Origin: Cerioporus squamosus
Taxonomy: Eukaryota > Basidiomycota > Agaricomycetes > Polyporales > Polyporaceae
Direction of reading: 5' to 3'
NCBI GenBank assembly: GCA_022592435.1
Contig: JABYQS010000133.1
Location: forward strand, 1 to 64,000
Length of the DNA: 64,000 bases
Shown: piece by piece, positions 1 through 9,681 of the stretch
How positions within the stretch are numbered: position 1 is the first letter of the stretch
How the letters are laid out: each line of letters begins with the position of its first letter
Notes under the pieces: model-generated
Told to the model about the DNA's origin: nothing
The model's input: only the letters and a program-made list of their open reading frames with translations
Database searches by the model: none
Translations under genes and position numbers: made by a program

Positions 1-2
1 GC

Positions 3-215
3 GTTTGCCGTCCCTGTAGGGGCGACGCGCCCCCTGCAGCGCCCTCTGCCTCTGGTACTGGGGCCCAAGCTTCGGGACCGAGTGCGAGTGCGAGCGCGAG
101 TGTGGCCACGGCATCTGGGAGCGCTTCTGCGACGGGTGGAGGCGAAGGGCCGTCGGCGCAGACTGCGGACGGGCAGGGGAACGGTGCTGTCTCCGGCGTG
201 AGTGTGGCGGGGTGA
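3..215 (+). CDS. 3' end of a gene with a Ser/Ala/Gly-rich C-terminus (5' end outside window)
   Basis: Reading from base 3, one frame stays open for 70 codons and stops at TGA 213-215. The peptide starts with two cysteines (VCRPCRGD) and then becomes a low-complexity Ala/Ser/Gly/Thr stretch with alternating Ser-Ala repeats. Such tails are common in fungal cell-surface proteins and in disordered termini of nuclear proteins, so no function is claimed. The other two forward frames are arginine-rich or interrupted, which favours this frame. The gene starts upstream of the window. Confidence 0.5.
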   Translation, partial: VCRPCRGDAPPAAPSASGTGAQASGPSASASASVATASGSASATGGGEGPSAQTADGQGNGAVSGVSVAG

Positions 216-583
216 TGCCGGTGATGGCGTTGGGGGCAGTAGGGATGGCGTTAGTGATGCTCGCTTGATGTATGGTCAGCATTACATAGATGTGCGTGGC
301 GGGTCAGTATTCGCCGCTTGCTATTCAAGCTGTTGTCGGACTCGCTGCCCAGGCGGCCATCGGACCTATTGACGAAATATGATCGTTACCAATCTCCGGG
401 CGCTCAGACCTCTGTCTGGCTTGCGACCTTTGGCATTGTGTGCACCTCACATATTACTGTACGTAGTCTACGGTACTTGGTACAGTTCCCGGTGCTGCGT
501 CTGCGCAGCACATGGTGATTGGCACATTGCATCTCATTCGACCTTTCTGTGCATATTATACTTTTGTAAGGAATGTAATATAC

Positions 584-655
584 GGGCGTTTGGCACAGTG
601 GTAGCGCGCACGCTTTGCATGCGTGAGGCCGAGGGTTCAAACCCCTCAACGTCCA
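584..655 (+). tRNA. tRNA-Ala (anticodon UGC), no intron
   Basis: A 72-nt cloverleaf. The acceptor stem GGGCGTT (584-590) pairs with AACGTCC (648-654) and contains the G3:U70 wobble pair that is the known identity element for alanine tRNA. The anticodon loop CTTTGCATG shows anticodon TGC. The T-arm GGTTCAAAC carries the B-box, and the D-arm begins TGGCACAGTGG, a good A-box. A73 is the discriminator base at 655. A T5 run follows 4 nt downstream. Confidence 0.95.
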
Positions 656-658
656 TAA

Positions 659-663
659 TTTTT
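659..663 (+). terminator. RNA polymerase III terminator of the tRNA-Ala gene
   Basis: A run of five T residues begins four bases after the discriminator base of the tRNA, the normal place and form of a Pol III stop signal. Confidence 0.75.
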
Positions 664-910
664 ACTTCTGGTCCCTTTTTCCATGCCCTTTGACTCTACG
701 AATGTCTGTGCAACATACGCAAGGGTCCAAGGGACTGTATCTCGTTCTACAGTATGCGGGGCAGTGGAGGATGCGTCACGGCCGTGTGACAGTTGTCACA
801 CTTGCCACGTTGAGCTTTGCGGCTGCAGAGCTCCAAGAAGTCAAGCAGCTTCAGTTAACTCGAGTGAGCCCCTCCACCGCGATTCCCCTGTATCGCAGCG
901 AACTGTCGAC

Positions 911-1918
911 ATGGAGAGCTTGGTGGTCGTGTTGAAGACAAGCCGCCCCGCCAGCTGGTTGTTTGGACCCATTCTGTATTCGATTGGGCTCGTTCACTCG
1001 CCTGAGGGTTTCATGGGGCATCTCCTGAAGAAGCGGGGCGTTCTCTTTCAGCTGCTTTCGCTATCATTTCCGCTCTCTCTCAGTAAGACGGATTCTCTAT
1101 ATGGCTATCATTCTTTGCGAGCTCATGACTTTTCAGTTGTGTTTGGTGTGAACGATGTCTACGATCACGAGACCGATATCCGCAACACTAGGAAGACGGT
1201 AGACGGCCTCGAAGGCACGATCCTTAATCCCTCTTACCATGCTGTCGTCACGTACTCGGCCTGGACTGCGACTGCTCTTGTACTGGCTACCTCCTTTGCC
1301 ATGGGCAGACGAGCGAATGCTACCGTGGTCTCGCTGTTGCTGTTCTTGTCTTGGCAATACTCCGCACCGCCATTCCGACTCAAGGAGCAACCACTATTTG
1401 ACTCTCTGTCTAATGGTGCCATCATCGACCTCGCATACCTTGCTGGGTACATCGCGGGCGGCGGCCGTCTTGACCGAAGGATGCTCAAGCTCAAGGGCCA
1501 TATCCTCGGCCTGTGCACTTCGGGCGTACATGCGCTTGGGGCTGTCGTCGACGTGGATGCCGATGCGGCAGTTGGTCAGCGAACCATCGCTACTGTCTTC
1601 GGACCCCAGATCGCTCTGGGCTTCGGTGCGATGAACTAGTAAGTATCGCCCTCGTTCGTCTGGCTTCGATTGCTGATGAATGCAATCATACGCAGCCTCT
1701 TCGCGTTCGTGATAGAACGACGTCTCACCATCTTCGGAATATACATCCTCGGCGGCCTCCTGATGCTGATCACTCCCATTGTTGACCTGAGCCTTGTTCA
1801 TGCGGCGTTCCAAGCGGTCGTGTACTGGACTGGCGTCATGTCTGCGGTTTGGTTCGCCGAGAAGGCTTTGGCAGCTGCCAGAGGACGTCATCAAAGTAGT
1901 GATGCAAGGCGCCAATAG
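911..1918 (+). CDS. UbiA-family integral membrane prenyltransferase
   Basis: Three exons, 911-1082, 1137-1638 and 1696-1918, join into 299 codons (298 residues). Intron 1 (54 bp) starts GTAAGA, intron 2 (57 bp) starts GTAAGT, and both end in CAG. Seen: the first Asp-rich motif NDVYDHETD soon after the first splice, the second motif DVDADAAVGQRT near residue 220, and several hydrophobic helices. UbiA enzymes transfer polyprenyl chains to aromatic or other acceptors in membranes using Mg-bound pyrophosphate, and these two motifs bind that metal. The start at 911 (MESLVVVLKTSRPASW) matches the usual UbiA N-terminus just before helix 1; upstream in-frame codons look non-coding. The acceptor cannot be told from sequence. 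Neighbouring genes give no cluster context for a terpenoid pathway. Confidence 0.85.
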
Positions 1919-2460
1919 ACGTTCGGTGCGTTACAGTCAAAGCTCCAGCGAGTGTATGGTATTGACGTGACCTCCCAAGGACATCTGATGTGGCGGAGAC
2001 ACAGGGCACTGGTCCTCATCATGGGAGCCTGAGAGGAGGCAACCCTGCTATCTCCGGCTTTCCGGGATCTCATGTCAGTCAGGAACCTACGTGACGTCGG
2101 GGAAGTCAAGTCGGTGAGCGGTGGTTCCATTGCCCGTATGATCTTGTTCACATTGCACAAGTATGTAGATTGGCAGATGCTCCCACGATACTAATCCACT
2201 GACTGGGTGGTGTCTTCCGGAGACAGTAGATGCCGCATCTCCTGTTCAAAATATGTTGCAAGTACTCTCTGCTCGCAGCAACGATCTCGATACCGCCGGC
2301 ACGGCGTGCGACGAGTTCAAGTTTCCGCTGTCATCAGTGACTTGGCCACGATCGCAGTCTGAAAGACCCCGAGAGTATTAAGTGCCTGACGGATCTCGTC
2401 CCTCATCCAACCTCGCTTGAAGCCATTAGTCCTCTCAAGAGTGCAGGCCGCTCCTTGACC
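1919..2460. other. Intergenic, no supported gene
   Basis: This 540-bp gap lies between the UbiA gene and the first DUF6533 gene. I see only short unsupported frames and no RNA gene or clear repeat. It should hold the 3' UTR of the UbiA gene and the promoter of the next gene. Confidence 0.6.
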
Positions 2461-4084
2461 ATGTCCTCTTCCAACGACGTTCTCCTCATGTGCGTAACCG
2501 CCTACATTCCCTCTCCATGTCATTCCCTCACGTCGACGTCTTGTAGTACGAAGTCCGATACTGCGATTCGCTATGTGTCTACTGTTGCTTTCGGTTAGTC
2601 CTCTCTGCGATATACCTTGCGCACGAATTGCTAACGCGTCGTTCCAGCCATCCTATACTACGACTACGCCCTGACTGTGGACACCGAGATCGAGCGTATC
2701 TGGCGCAGGCCCTGGTCGCTGGTTTCCTTCGGGTTCTTCTTGAACCGGTATCTGTCCTTACTGGGGCATATTCCAGTGATGTATGAGATCTACGCCTCGA
2801 TGGCGCAGTCTGTGAGTGATTAACATGTCTTCCTCTCCTGACCGCGCTGATCTCGTGCTGTATGGGAAGCTGTAAGCGCAGCTATGCTTCCTTGAGTTAT
2901 TCACACGGCCCTCAATTCGCATCTTCGATAACATTCCTAGGTGCTTCGAGCTGCAGATGTATCATCAGCTTCTTGCTGGAGTGACGCAGGTCGTCGTTGG
3001 TGGTATGTCTTCTATGCATGTGATGATCGGCAGCGCTATACTGGGTGTTGACAACGATCTTGACAGCGATGCAAGTATTCCGGATATACGCCTTATATTC
3101 TGGGAGCCGGCTGGTGCTCCTGCTCCTGGTCACCCTGGTGGTCTTGGGCTGTGCCATCAGTGCGGTTTGTACCGTCAGCGAAGTCTTCCTCGTATGGGCG
3201 CTGACGCACGTCGCGCGGGCAGTGGGCTGTTGGTCATACATGGCAGCTCCATCGTTCGAACGTTGGGAACATATCAGAGAGGATAGGTTGCGATCTCACG
3301 ATGTCCCAGGCACAGTGAGTTTCGCACCTCGTCTTGTGCATCAAGGAGCTCACGAGAACTCTACTCCAGGGGAGATTGTACGTCTCGCATCGTCGTATAC
3401 AGGTCGCTTACCAATTCACGCTCACAATTCCCGCAGACCTCGCTGCTGTATGGGCATGTGTATTGGTGTTTGACTTCGTCGTCTTCGTCCTCACCCTGTA
3501 CCGGGTGTTCAAAGTGGGACGCAAGTGGCGCGGGAGCATCTTCACACTCATGCTTCGCGACGGTCAGTTGATCAATCTTCTGGTCCGCTGCTTTCTCTGA
3601 CCTTCGTAAGATTAGGCACGCTGTACTTCGGGTACGTCGCGAGCACTTACTAATCTGTGCCCGTTGGATTCTGACAGACGATGTCCTGCGCAGGGTTCTG
3701 TTCGTGTGTCACCTGGGGAACATCCTGACTTGCCTGGTGCGACGGCGTTCTTCCCACGCTCGCATGTACTTATTCTGATCTTCATCTCTGGTGCGTGTAC
3801 AGGTAGCACAGGTGCGCGTAACAACCATCGGAAAGGATGCTTGTATTCACACCTCTATTTAGCCTGCGTACAGAGGCATCACAGTCACGACTACGAACGT
3901 GTACGTCATGGAAACGTCGGAACCCTAACGCGACGCCGTCGCAGCCTGGACTGACCATACTATCTCTAGGATCGCGACCTCCCTGATCGCTCGACTCATG
4001 CTCAACATCCGGGATCCGGAGTTCGATGGAAGACAGTATCGCTGGCCCTCGGACGGCCCAGCGTTTAGTCATGAAGCCGTCTAG
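2461..4084 (+). CDS. DUF6533-type 7-TM membrane protein, copy A
   Basis: Fourteen exons: 2461-2489, 2547-2593, 2648-2811, 2870-2871, 2941-3002, 3067-3164, 3223-3314, 3370-3377, 3437-3562, 3616-3631, 3694-3736, 3803-3811, 3863-3900, 3970-4084. They sum to 849 nt, 282 residues, with every phase closing. The N-terminal DUF6533 signature is visible: ILYYDYALT from about residue 26, then FFLNRYLSLLGH, later MYHQLLAG, RIYALYSGSR, and the C-terminal LIARLMLNIRDPE. The family is abundant in agaricomycetes and of unknown function; it is predicted to span the membrane about seven times. The structure is supported because the tandem copy B gives the same exon lengths at most positions. Exon 4 is only 2 nt, exon 8 is 8 nt and exon 12 is 9 nt. 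Those tiny exons are the least certain part, though both copies need them to keep frame. Confidence 0.85.
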
Positions 4085-4257
4085 AAGATGACCGTCGCGC
4101 CGAGCCCCATAGATCGCAGCCACTCCTGTGGTCAGACAACAGGCTGAAGAAGGACTGTCCACTTACTCCTAATCTCGTTCCTGCCATATTCCGGCCGGCA
4201 TCGCTATAACAGGGCTCTCAGATCGATCAGCAAGCTCGTGGTTCTCGCAGCACTAGG

Positions 4258-4870
4258 TTGAGGTTTGGGAAGGCGTCAGATCGTCAGCGCTGGGGGACTG
4301 GGCTGCAAGGGTAGGTCCGGCCGGTGTGGTGGTCGCTGTTCTCACTGACCATGTCCAGGACACATTGATACAAGGCTTCCGTGAATTGCTATTTTGTACG
4401 CTGAACAACGAAGAAGGATCACGAAGAGTTAGTGTTTGTCCGTTCGGTGGAAGTCGTCTCGCCATGCCCGAATCTCGCCGGGCCAGGTAACGTCGACACC
4501 ATCGACGAGATGACAGCGGGTTGCCGTAATCCAAAGCTATGCGGGTCCACAGAGGCTCCCATCGCAAACTTTGAATCCAATGATACAATTAGTGCAGGTT
4601 CGCTTCATGATGACTTCTCGGTTAAGACTTAGTTGACTGCTTTTGCAGGGGCGCACGCGAGCTGTGGGTGTACTTACTACATAGCTTGGAAACACTTGTG
4701 AGGCGGGCCGACGACCTCGACTCCACTGTTGCGTTCATAGATGGGCTCGGAGGCGGTAAGAGTCTATCAATGTACCCGTTCACCATCTGTCAGGTCTCTG
4801 ACTACATCCACAGGGGCAAAGATGGAAGCCGTGCGCGATACCCGCACCTGGTCCGATGTCAGTGCCTTAG
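4258..4870 (+). pseudogene. Unresolved exon-like stretches between the DUF6533 copies (gene remnant or small gene)
   Basis: After a possible acceptor (CACTAG at about 4252-4257) a frame reads VEVWEGVRSS, then VVVAVLTDHVQDTLIQGF and RELLFCTLNNEEG, which looks protein-like. A second stretch near 4655-4750 (RELWVYLLHSLETLVRRADD) also looks coded but is in a different frame. I could not join the two into one open reading frame or find a convincing start. It may be a small gene with introns I mis-see, or a decayed gene. I do not recognise the family, and it does not align with the DUF6533 copies on either side. Confidence 0.3.
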
Positions 4871-4974
4871 GGGCTGACGACTGAAGGCCTCCACCCACTT
4901 CTAGGAGCTCTCACGTTCGGGGTTCCGCTCTTCAAGGCCCCTCCGACCACTCTTCAGCCTCCGTGCCGGACACG

Positions 4975-6614
4975 ATGACGGCCTCGGCTATGGATATGAC
5001 ACCCATGAGCAAGTGCGTGCCACTGTCACGGTTCACCCAGCCAAGTATGCGCTGATGCTGTTTCAGTGGGCGATCCGACTTCTTCGTTCGTTGCTTAGCC
5101 GCGATCGCTTTCGGTGAGCCCCCGACACTCTGAGTCGCCCAGGACTGTCGGTCCTTGATATGCTTATGACTCCTCTCCTACGCAGCTGTGTTATACTACG
5201 ACTATGCTCTCACCTTTTCCATGGAGGTGGGGCGATTTTGGAGGTTTACGTCCGGACGCCCGTCGTGGGGCGCAGTCGGATTCTTCTTGAACAGGTACTT
5301 GTCGATACTGGGACACGTCCCTGTCATCTTGGAGTTCTTTGGGTCAGAGGTCTATTCCGTAAGCGCGAAAGCATCTCAGCGTGTGTTGAGCTGACGAAGC
5401 CCCACAGGTGTAAGTCTCTTTCCAGTGACCTCCGTGCGATTTCACTTCCCTCGACGGCTCACCTCACTTACCGCTGCTCCCCGCACAGTACTCTGATCCT
5501 CCAGGCCTACCATCAGATGCTGGCAGGCGTTGCTCAGATCGTCATAGGAGGTACGTGGTCGAGGTTCCATTCCCCGATACGGTGACTCGATTCAAGTTGA
5601 CAGGGCTGTTTCTCAGCTTTGCAGATTTCCAGGGTGTACGCTCTCTATAACGGTAGTCGCAAGGTGCTGCGCATCTTCCTCGGCCTGTCCGTCGTCGTCT
5701 TCGCGATCAGCGGTGTGCGTTGGTCAGTATGTCCTCACCTGCGCCGCGCTGACCTCGTGGTGCAGTGGGCGACGAGCGAAACTTGGCGAACACACTGTTC
5801 CTCGCTGGACGATGGGTCCGGTGACTCTCAGGTTGCCTGCGATCAGGAGATGTGGCGCACTCAGTGAGTAAACTCGGACTGCTATAGCAGTTTCCGGGAC
5901 CTGACGTTTCTCTTAGAGGAGATTGTGAGTGATAGGGACGCAGGACTTTCGTAACGAATGCTTGATTCACCGCGGTCCTCAATCTAGACCTTGCCGTGGT
6001 CTGGGGCTGCGTCCTGGTCTTCGATATCGCGATATTCGGGTCTACTCTCCATAGAGTGTTGCAAGTCAGGGAGAGGTGGTCAGGAGGCCTCTTCACGATT
6101 ATGTTACGAGATGGTAAGCTCGAGCGTCAGTCGCGCTTCAACAGACTAGTGCTCACGGAACACGTACTTAGGAGCAGTCTACTTCGGGTATGGCTGGAAC
6201 TCTTCATGGCCTCGGCTGCAGACCTCACGTCTGGCCGTCTTAGTGTCCTGTTAGTTTGTCATCTCGCAAACATTCTGGTGTGCATGGTACGAGATCCGAA
6301 TCCGCTTGGTTGAAGGTTGCCTCGAACTAACCATGGTTGCTTCCCATAACATAGCTAGCGGAGGTTAGACTTCATTCTGCTCCGGATGTCTGCGAGTCAC
6401 CTGAGACTTCTTCTCATCGCAGCCGGCCTACAGGGATCCGAGTGTCACCATCACCACCGTGTACGACGTTCGTGCTTCTCCCGCTCGTGCCAACCTTCTG
6501 ACTAGTTTGCTTGGTTGTAGCATCGCGACAACTCTGGTAGCTCGCCTTATGCTCAACATCCGGGACCCCGAGCTGCGAACGATGCATCTCCGCCTGACGT
6601 CCGACGATTATAGC
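4975..6614 (+). CDS. DUF6533-type 7-TM membrane protein, copy B
   Basis: Fourteen exons: 4975-5012, 5067-5113, 5186-5358, 5408-5409, 5489-5550, 5617-5714, 5766-5863, 5917-5924, 5988-6113, 6172-6187, 6244-6286, 6355-6363, 6423-6460, 6521-6614; total 852 nt, 283 residues, all phases closed. Signatures parallel copy A: VLYYDYALT, FFLNRYLSILGH, AYHQMLAG, RVYALYNGSR, and LVARLMLNIRDPE near the end. Exons of 47, 2, 62, 98, 8, 126, 16, 43, 9 and 38 nt have the same size as in copy A, so the two arose by tandem duplication of an intron-rich gene and have since diverged in protein sequence. Function is unknown; the family is a predicted polytopic membrane protein. The start at 4975 is the first in-frame ATG and gives a leader similar in length to copy A. 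Confidence 0.85.
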
Positions 6615-9600
6615 GAAGTTTGACCGGTGGTTAGCCCACAGAAGAAGTGTATGATATAAGGTGATGTAGGATCGGTATACTGTAACGCTTCCTAGGACGA
6701 CGAGTAACAGGTTTATCTTCGTGCACGGTCGTACCTTCGGGAAGGCCGTCGGGTCACGGTGCCAGCGCCCCATCGGTAAGTTACTCCAAATGCTCGACAA
6801 CCCCTAATAGGTGCACGAGTACACGGAGCAGCAACCAACTCTCAAACAGCATTCAATCGCGACCTCGAAGGCCTCAGTACTGTCTACTGACTATCCACCC
6901 TGAGACGTGGCAGGGCTCGGGCAGCTCGGAGCTCGCCACAGCTCGGGAGCGGCGACGGGCTCGCCCCAGGACAATCCGGACTCGGTTACGGTACTCAGTA
7001 CTCATGGATGGAGCGGGGCTATCAAGATTCTCGGAGGCGGAGAGCCTGCATATGGCGTCCCGGCAGCAATCATCCCGCGTGCAACTCGGGGGATCAGCTG
7101 GACACTGGGCCAGGCGGTGCCCTGGATGTTGTGCGCTCCGAAACTGCTTCCGGAAACAAGGAAGAAGACCAGTCGGGCAAGAGGAGATGACAACGCCCAC
7201 ACGAACAAATACGGGGACAACACGGGCTGCAATCGGAGCGTCGGAGTCGTCCTGGTACGTATACTGGACGAGAGCATGTCGAGGATGTTGCTGACTGCAT
7301 ACCAGAGTGACCGCTGCCCTCCAGCAGGACGCAGAGGCTGGCCTCGCCACTGTTCGGGTGCGGCGGGAGGCACACAGCAGAACGATCCGCACTCGTTATC
7401 CGTAGTGTCGCCGCCCGCCAGATGGAAGACAAAAGGCCGCTGATTATCGCATGCATCGCCGCCCAGAGATATCATGATCAGAAGCCCCTTGTCCTCGTAT
7501 TCCGCCTCTTGGCACGAGGAGGAGAGGCTAGTAGCAGCGCCCGGGGACGAACAAGGGCACCCTTTATTCGGCTTCCTAGGATCCTAGAAGCCCAACCACC
7601 GCCGGGGTGTGCCGGTGGCGTCAGCCTCTCCCGTACAAAAGGGCCAGCTCTCTGTCTTTCCGTCCCCACCCACCTTCTCCCGCAACCACCACCCCACCCA
7701 CCCCCGCCATGCATTCCGCCGTGCGATGAGGTCTTCGTTCCCTCTCATGCCCAACCACCACCACCACCAACACCGTCTCGTATGAGCCCTCTGCTCAGCA
7801 CGGGCACGACGCTTCAAGGTGCGCCACTCCACCATCCCTGTCCCGCAGCTCCTCTCACTCCCACACAGCGCCGATGCACCAGGTCGTCGCAGTGTGAAAC
7901 AAGTACGTTCGTCTTCCTCATCAGGCATCGTCACCGTGGCTGACACTCGCTCAGGTAGCACTGTGGCGTGCCATCCCGGTCTCAGCTGGCCACCAACTCG
8001 CTCTGTCCTGCCGCCGTAGCCGGCCTCGAGTGATGGAGCGGGTGTGCGCCCAGGCGTCGGCGCTCCGCATCAGCCTCGTACAACCACGTCGTCCGTGGGT
8101 CGTCACAGGCGGTGTCAGTCGGGGTGAACCGGGAAGGATACCTGCGCCACTTCTGCCAGTGGCCAGGACACCTCACGGACGCCATAACCTACAACGTGCT
8201 GCGAAAGCGGCATGGGTGGCGACGTACACGCTCAGGTGCATCGGCCGGACTCCTCTGCGGGGTCTGCTCTTCGGCGGACCGCTCCCGCATGTGTCGCGTA
8301 GGTGGTTGCATCGGCGTCATGTCGCCAGCGGAGAGTTGTCTTTCGATGGTACGTCCTCAGCACCGCCTACTAGTTGACGACGTCTAATACCAGCGTGCTC
8401 GACCATCAAGACTCGCTTCCCCTCTCTGCGACGCCGACTCTGCTCGTGCTCAGCATCTGATCCGTGTGGGCATGCCAGACGAAACCGACACAATGTCTGC
8501 GCCGTGCCCTCCGGACCACTCCTCCCACTGCGCAGAGACGCGACACGCGTGCGCTGAACGTGGGATGGAATGACTCGGAGCATGAAAATCAACCACCCGT
8601 ATGTTTCTTCGCCGTCTCGCAAGCTGACCATCCTCTTCTCTAGTAGGCGCTTGCATGTGGCTGACCCAATCATGCCTTGTGACTGCGTCGTACGCCAAAA
8701 GTCCCGTGCGTACGAACTTCCTCTGCCTGGGCCGCATAGTCGCATGCAAGTGCCACGGTTGATGAACAGCGACGCCGGTGGATGGGCCCACTTGGCGTCG
8801 CACATTAGGGCAAGGTGTGTTCTGACTTCGTTGCACCGCTCCGCATTGCTGACAACCAGTCGCAGGAGTGACCTGGATGATGGTGTTTGGTGTTGAGTGA
8901 GTACTCTGCTCGACGCTGTTGTCATCGCCACGTACTGACACTCCCTTCCAGATACGACCCTGCGGCTCTGTTGTGCAACCCGTGCCTCGTGTGAGCACGG
9001 GGGGCCGACGACATACGTGCGTTGAAGACTAGCTTGCGCAATAGGGCAAATGGCGCTCCACCGTCAACGTACGGCGTCGTCAGAAGACAGGAGGAGTGTC
9101 AACACGCACTCTTCAACGCTGCCCCTTCGCGAAAATGGTCAGCGTCCATCATCGATACTCTCCTTTCTATGCTGACTCGACGCCTTCGTAGCGTAAGTAA
9201 GGGCATGGAACTGAGCTTCAAGAGCCGCTCGGAGAACTCTGCAAGCGAGTCTTCGAGTCAAGAACGGCCCCGAGGTACGGTCATCCGCTGCCTTTGTGGC
9301 GCGGTTGTTCCTGGCGCAGGCCTCTTCGTGGCCCTCGGGATTAGTACCTGTTCACGGGGGGAAGCTAACGTGCGCCGAAAGAGTGGTCAGTATCCGATGC
9401 CAGAATCGACACGACCCAGTTGTCTGTACTACGTACTACCGGTATCCATGTAGAGCGTCGACGTCTTGCAATTTGACTGGTTGAAGTCTGCTTGATCATG
9501 CGGCCGCTTCGTGTGTAGAGTAGTGTGGGTGGTTGGCGTATCCTGATCGATTCGAGGGAACTGCATGCGACTGTTGCAGTATTCGTGAGTATTTGATGCT

Positions 9601-9681
9601 GATTATATCTAATGCACAACTTGTATGACAGCGACTACGACGGATCTATTCTAAAGCACGTGGAAAGCAAATCGACCGGTC
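6615..9681. other. Gene-poor 3-kb stretch
   Basis: No reading frame here shows a recognisable motif, a consistent exon-intron structure or clear protein-like composition. Long GC-rich open frames on both strands overlap one another and look fortuitous. An imperfect duplicated block is annotated separately. I see no transposase, no RNA gene and no CRISPR-like array. It may be old transposon debris, but nothing proves that. Confidence 0.5.
6925..7425. repeat. Imperfect direct repeat, about 85 bp, copies about 415 bp apart
   Basis: The segment around 6925-7010 resembles that around 7338-7425: both contain TCGCCAC followed by TCGGG.GCGGCG, then a CAG/CCAG-rich stretch, then ATCCG.ACTCG. Identity by eye is near 60 percent over about 60 bp. 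One forward frame reads ARHSSGAATGSPQDNPDS in the first copy and PRHCSGAAGGTQQNDPHS in the second. It could be an eroded repeat pair of a mobile element or an old local duplication. Confidence 0.4.
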
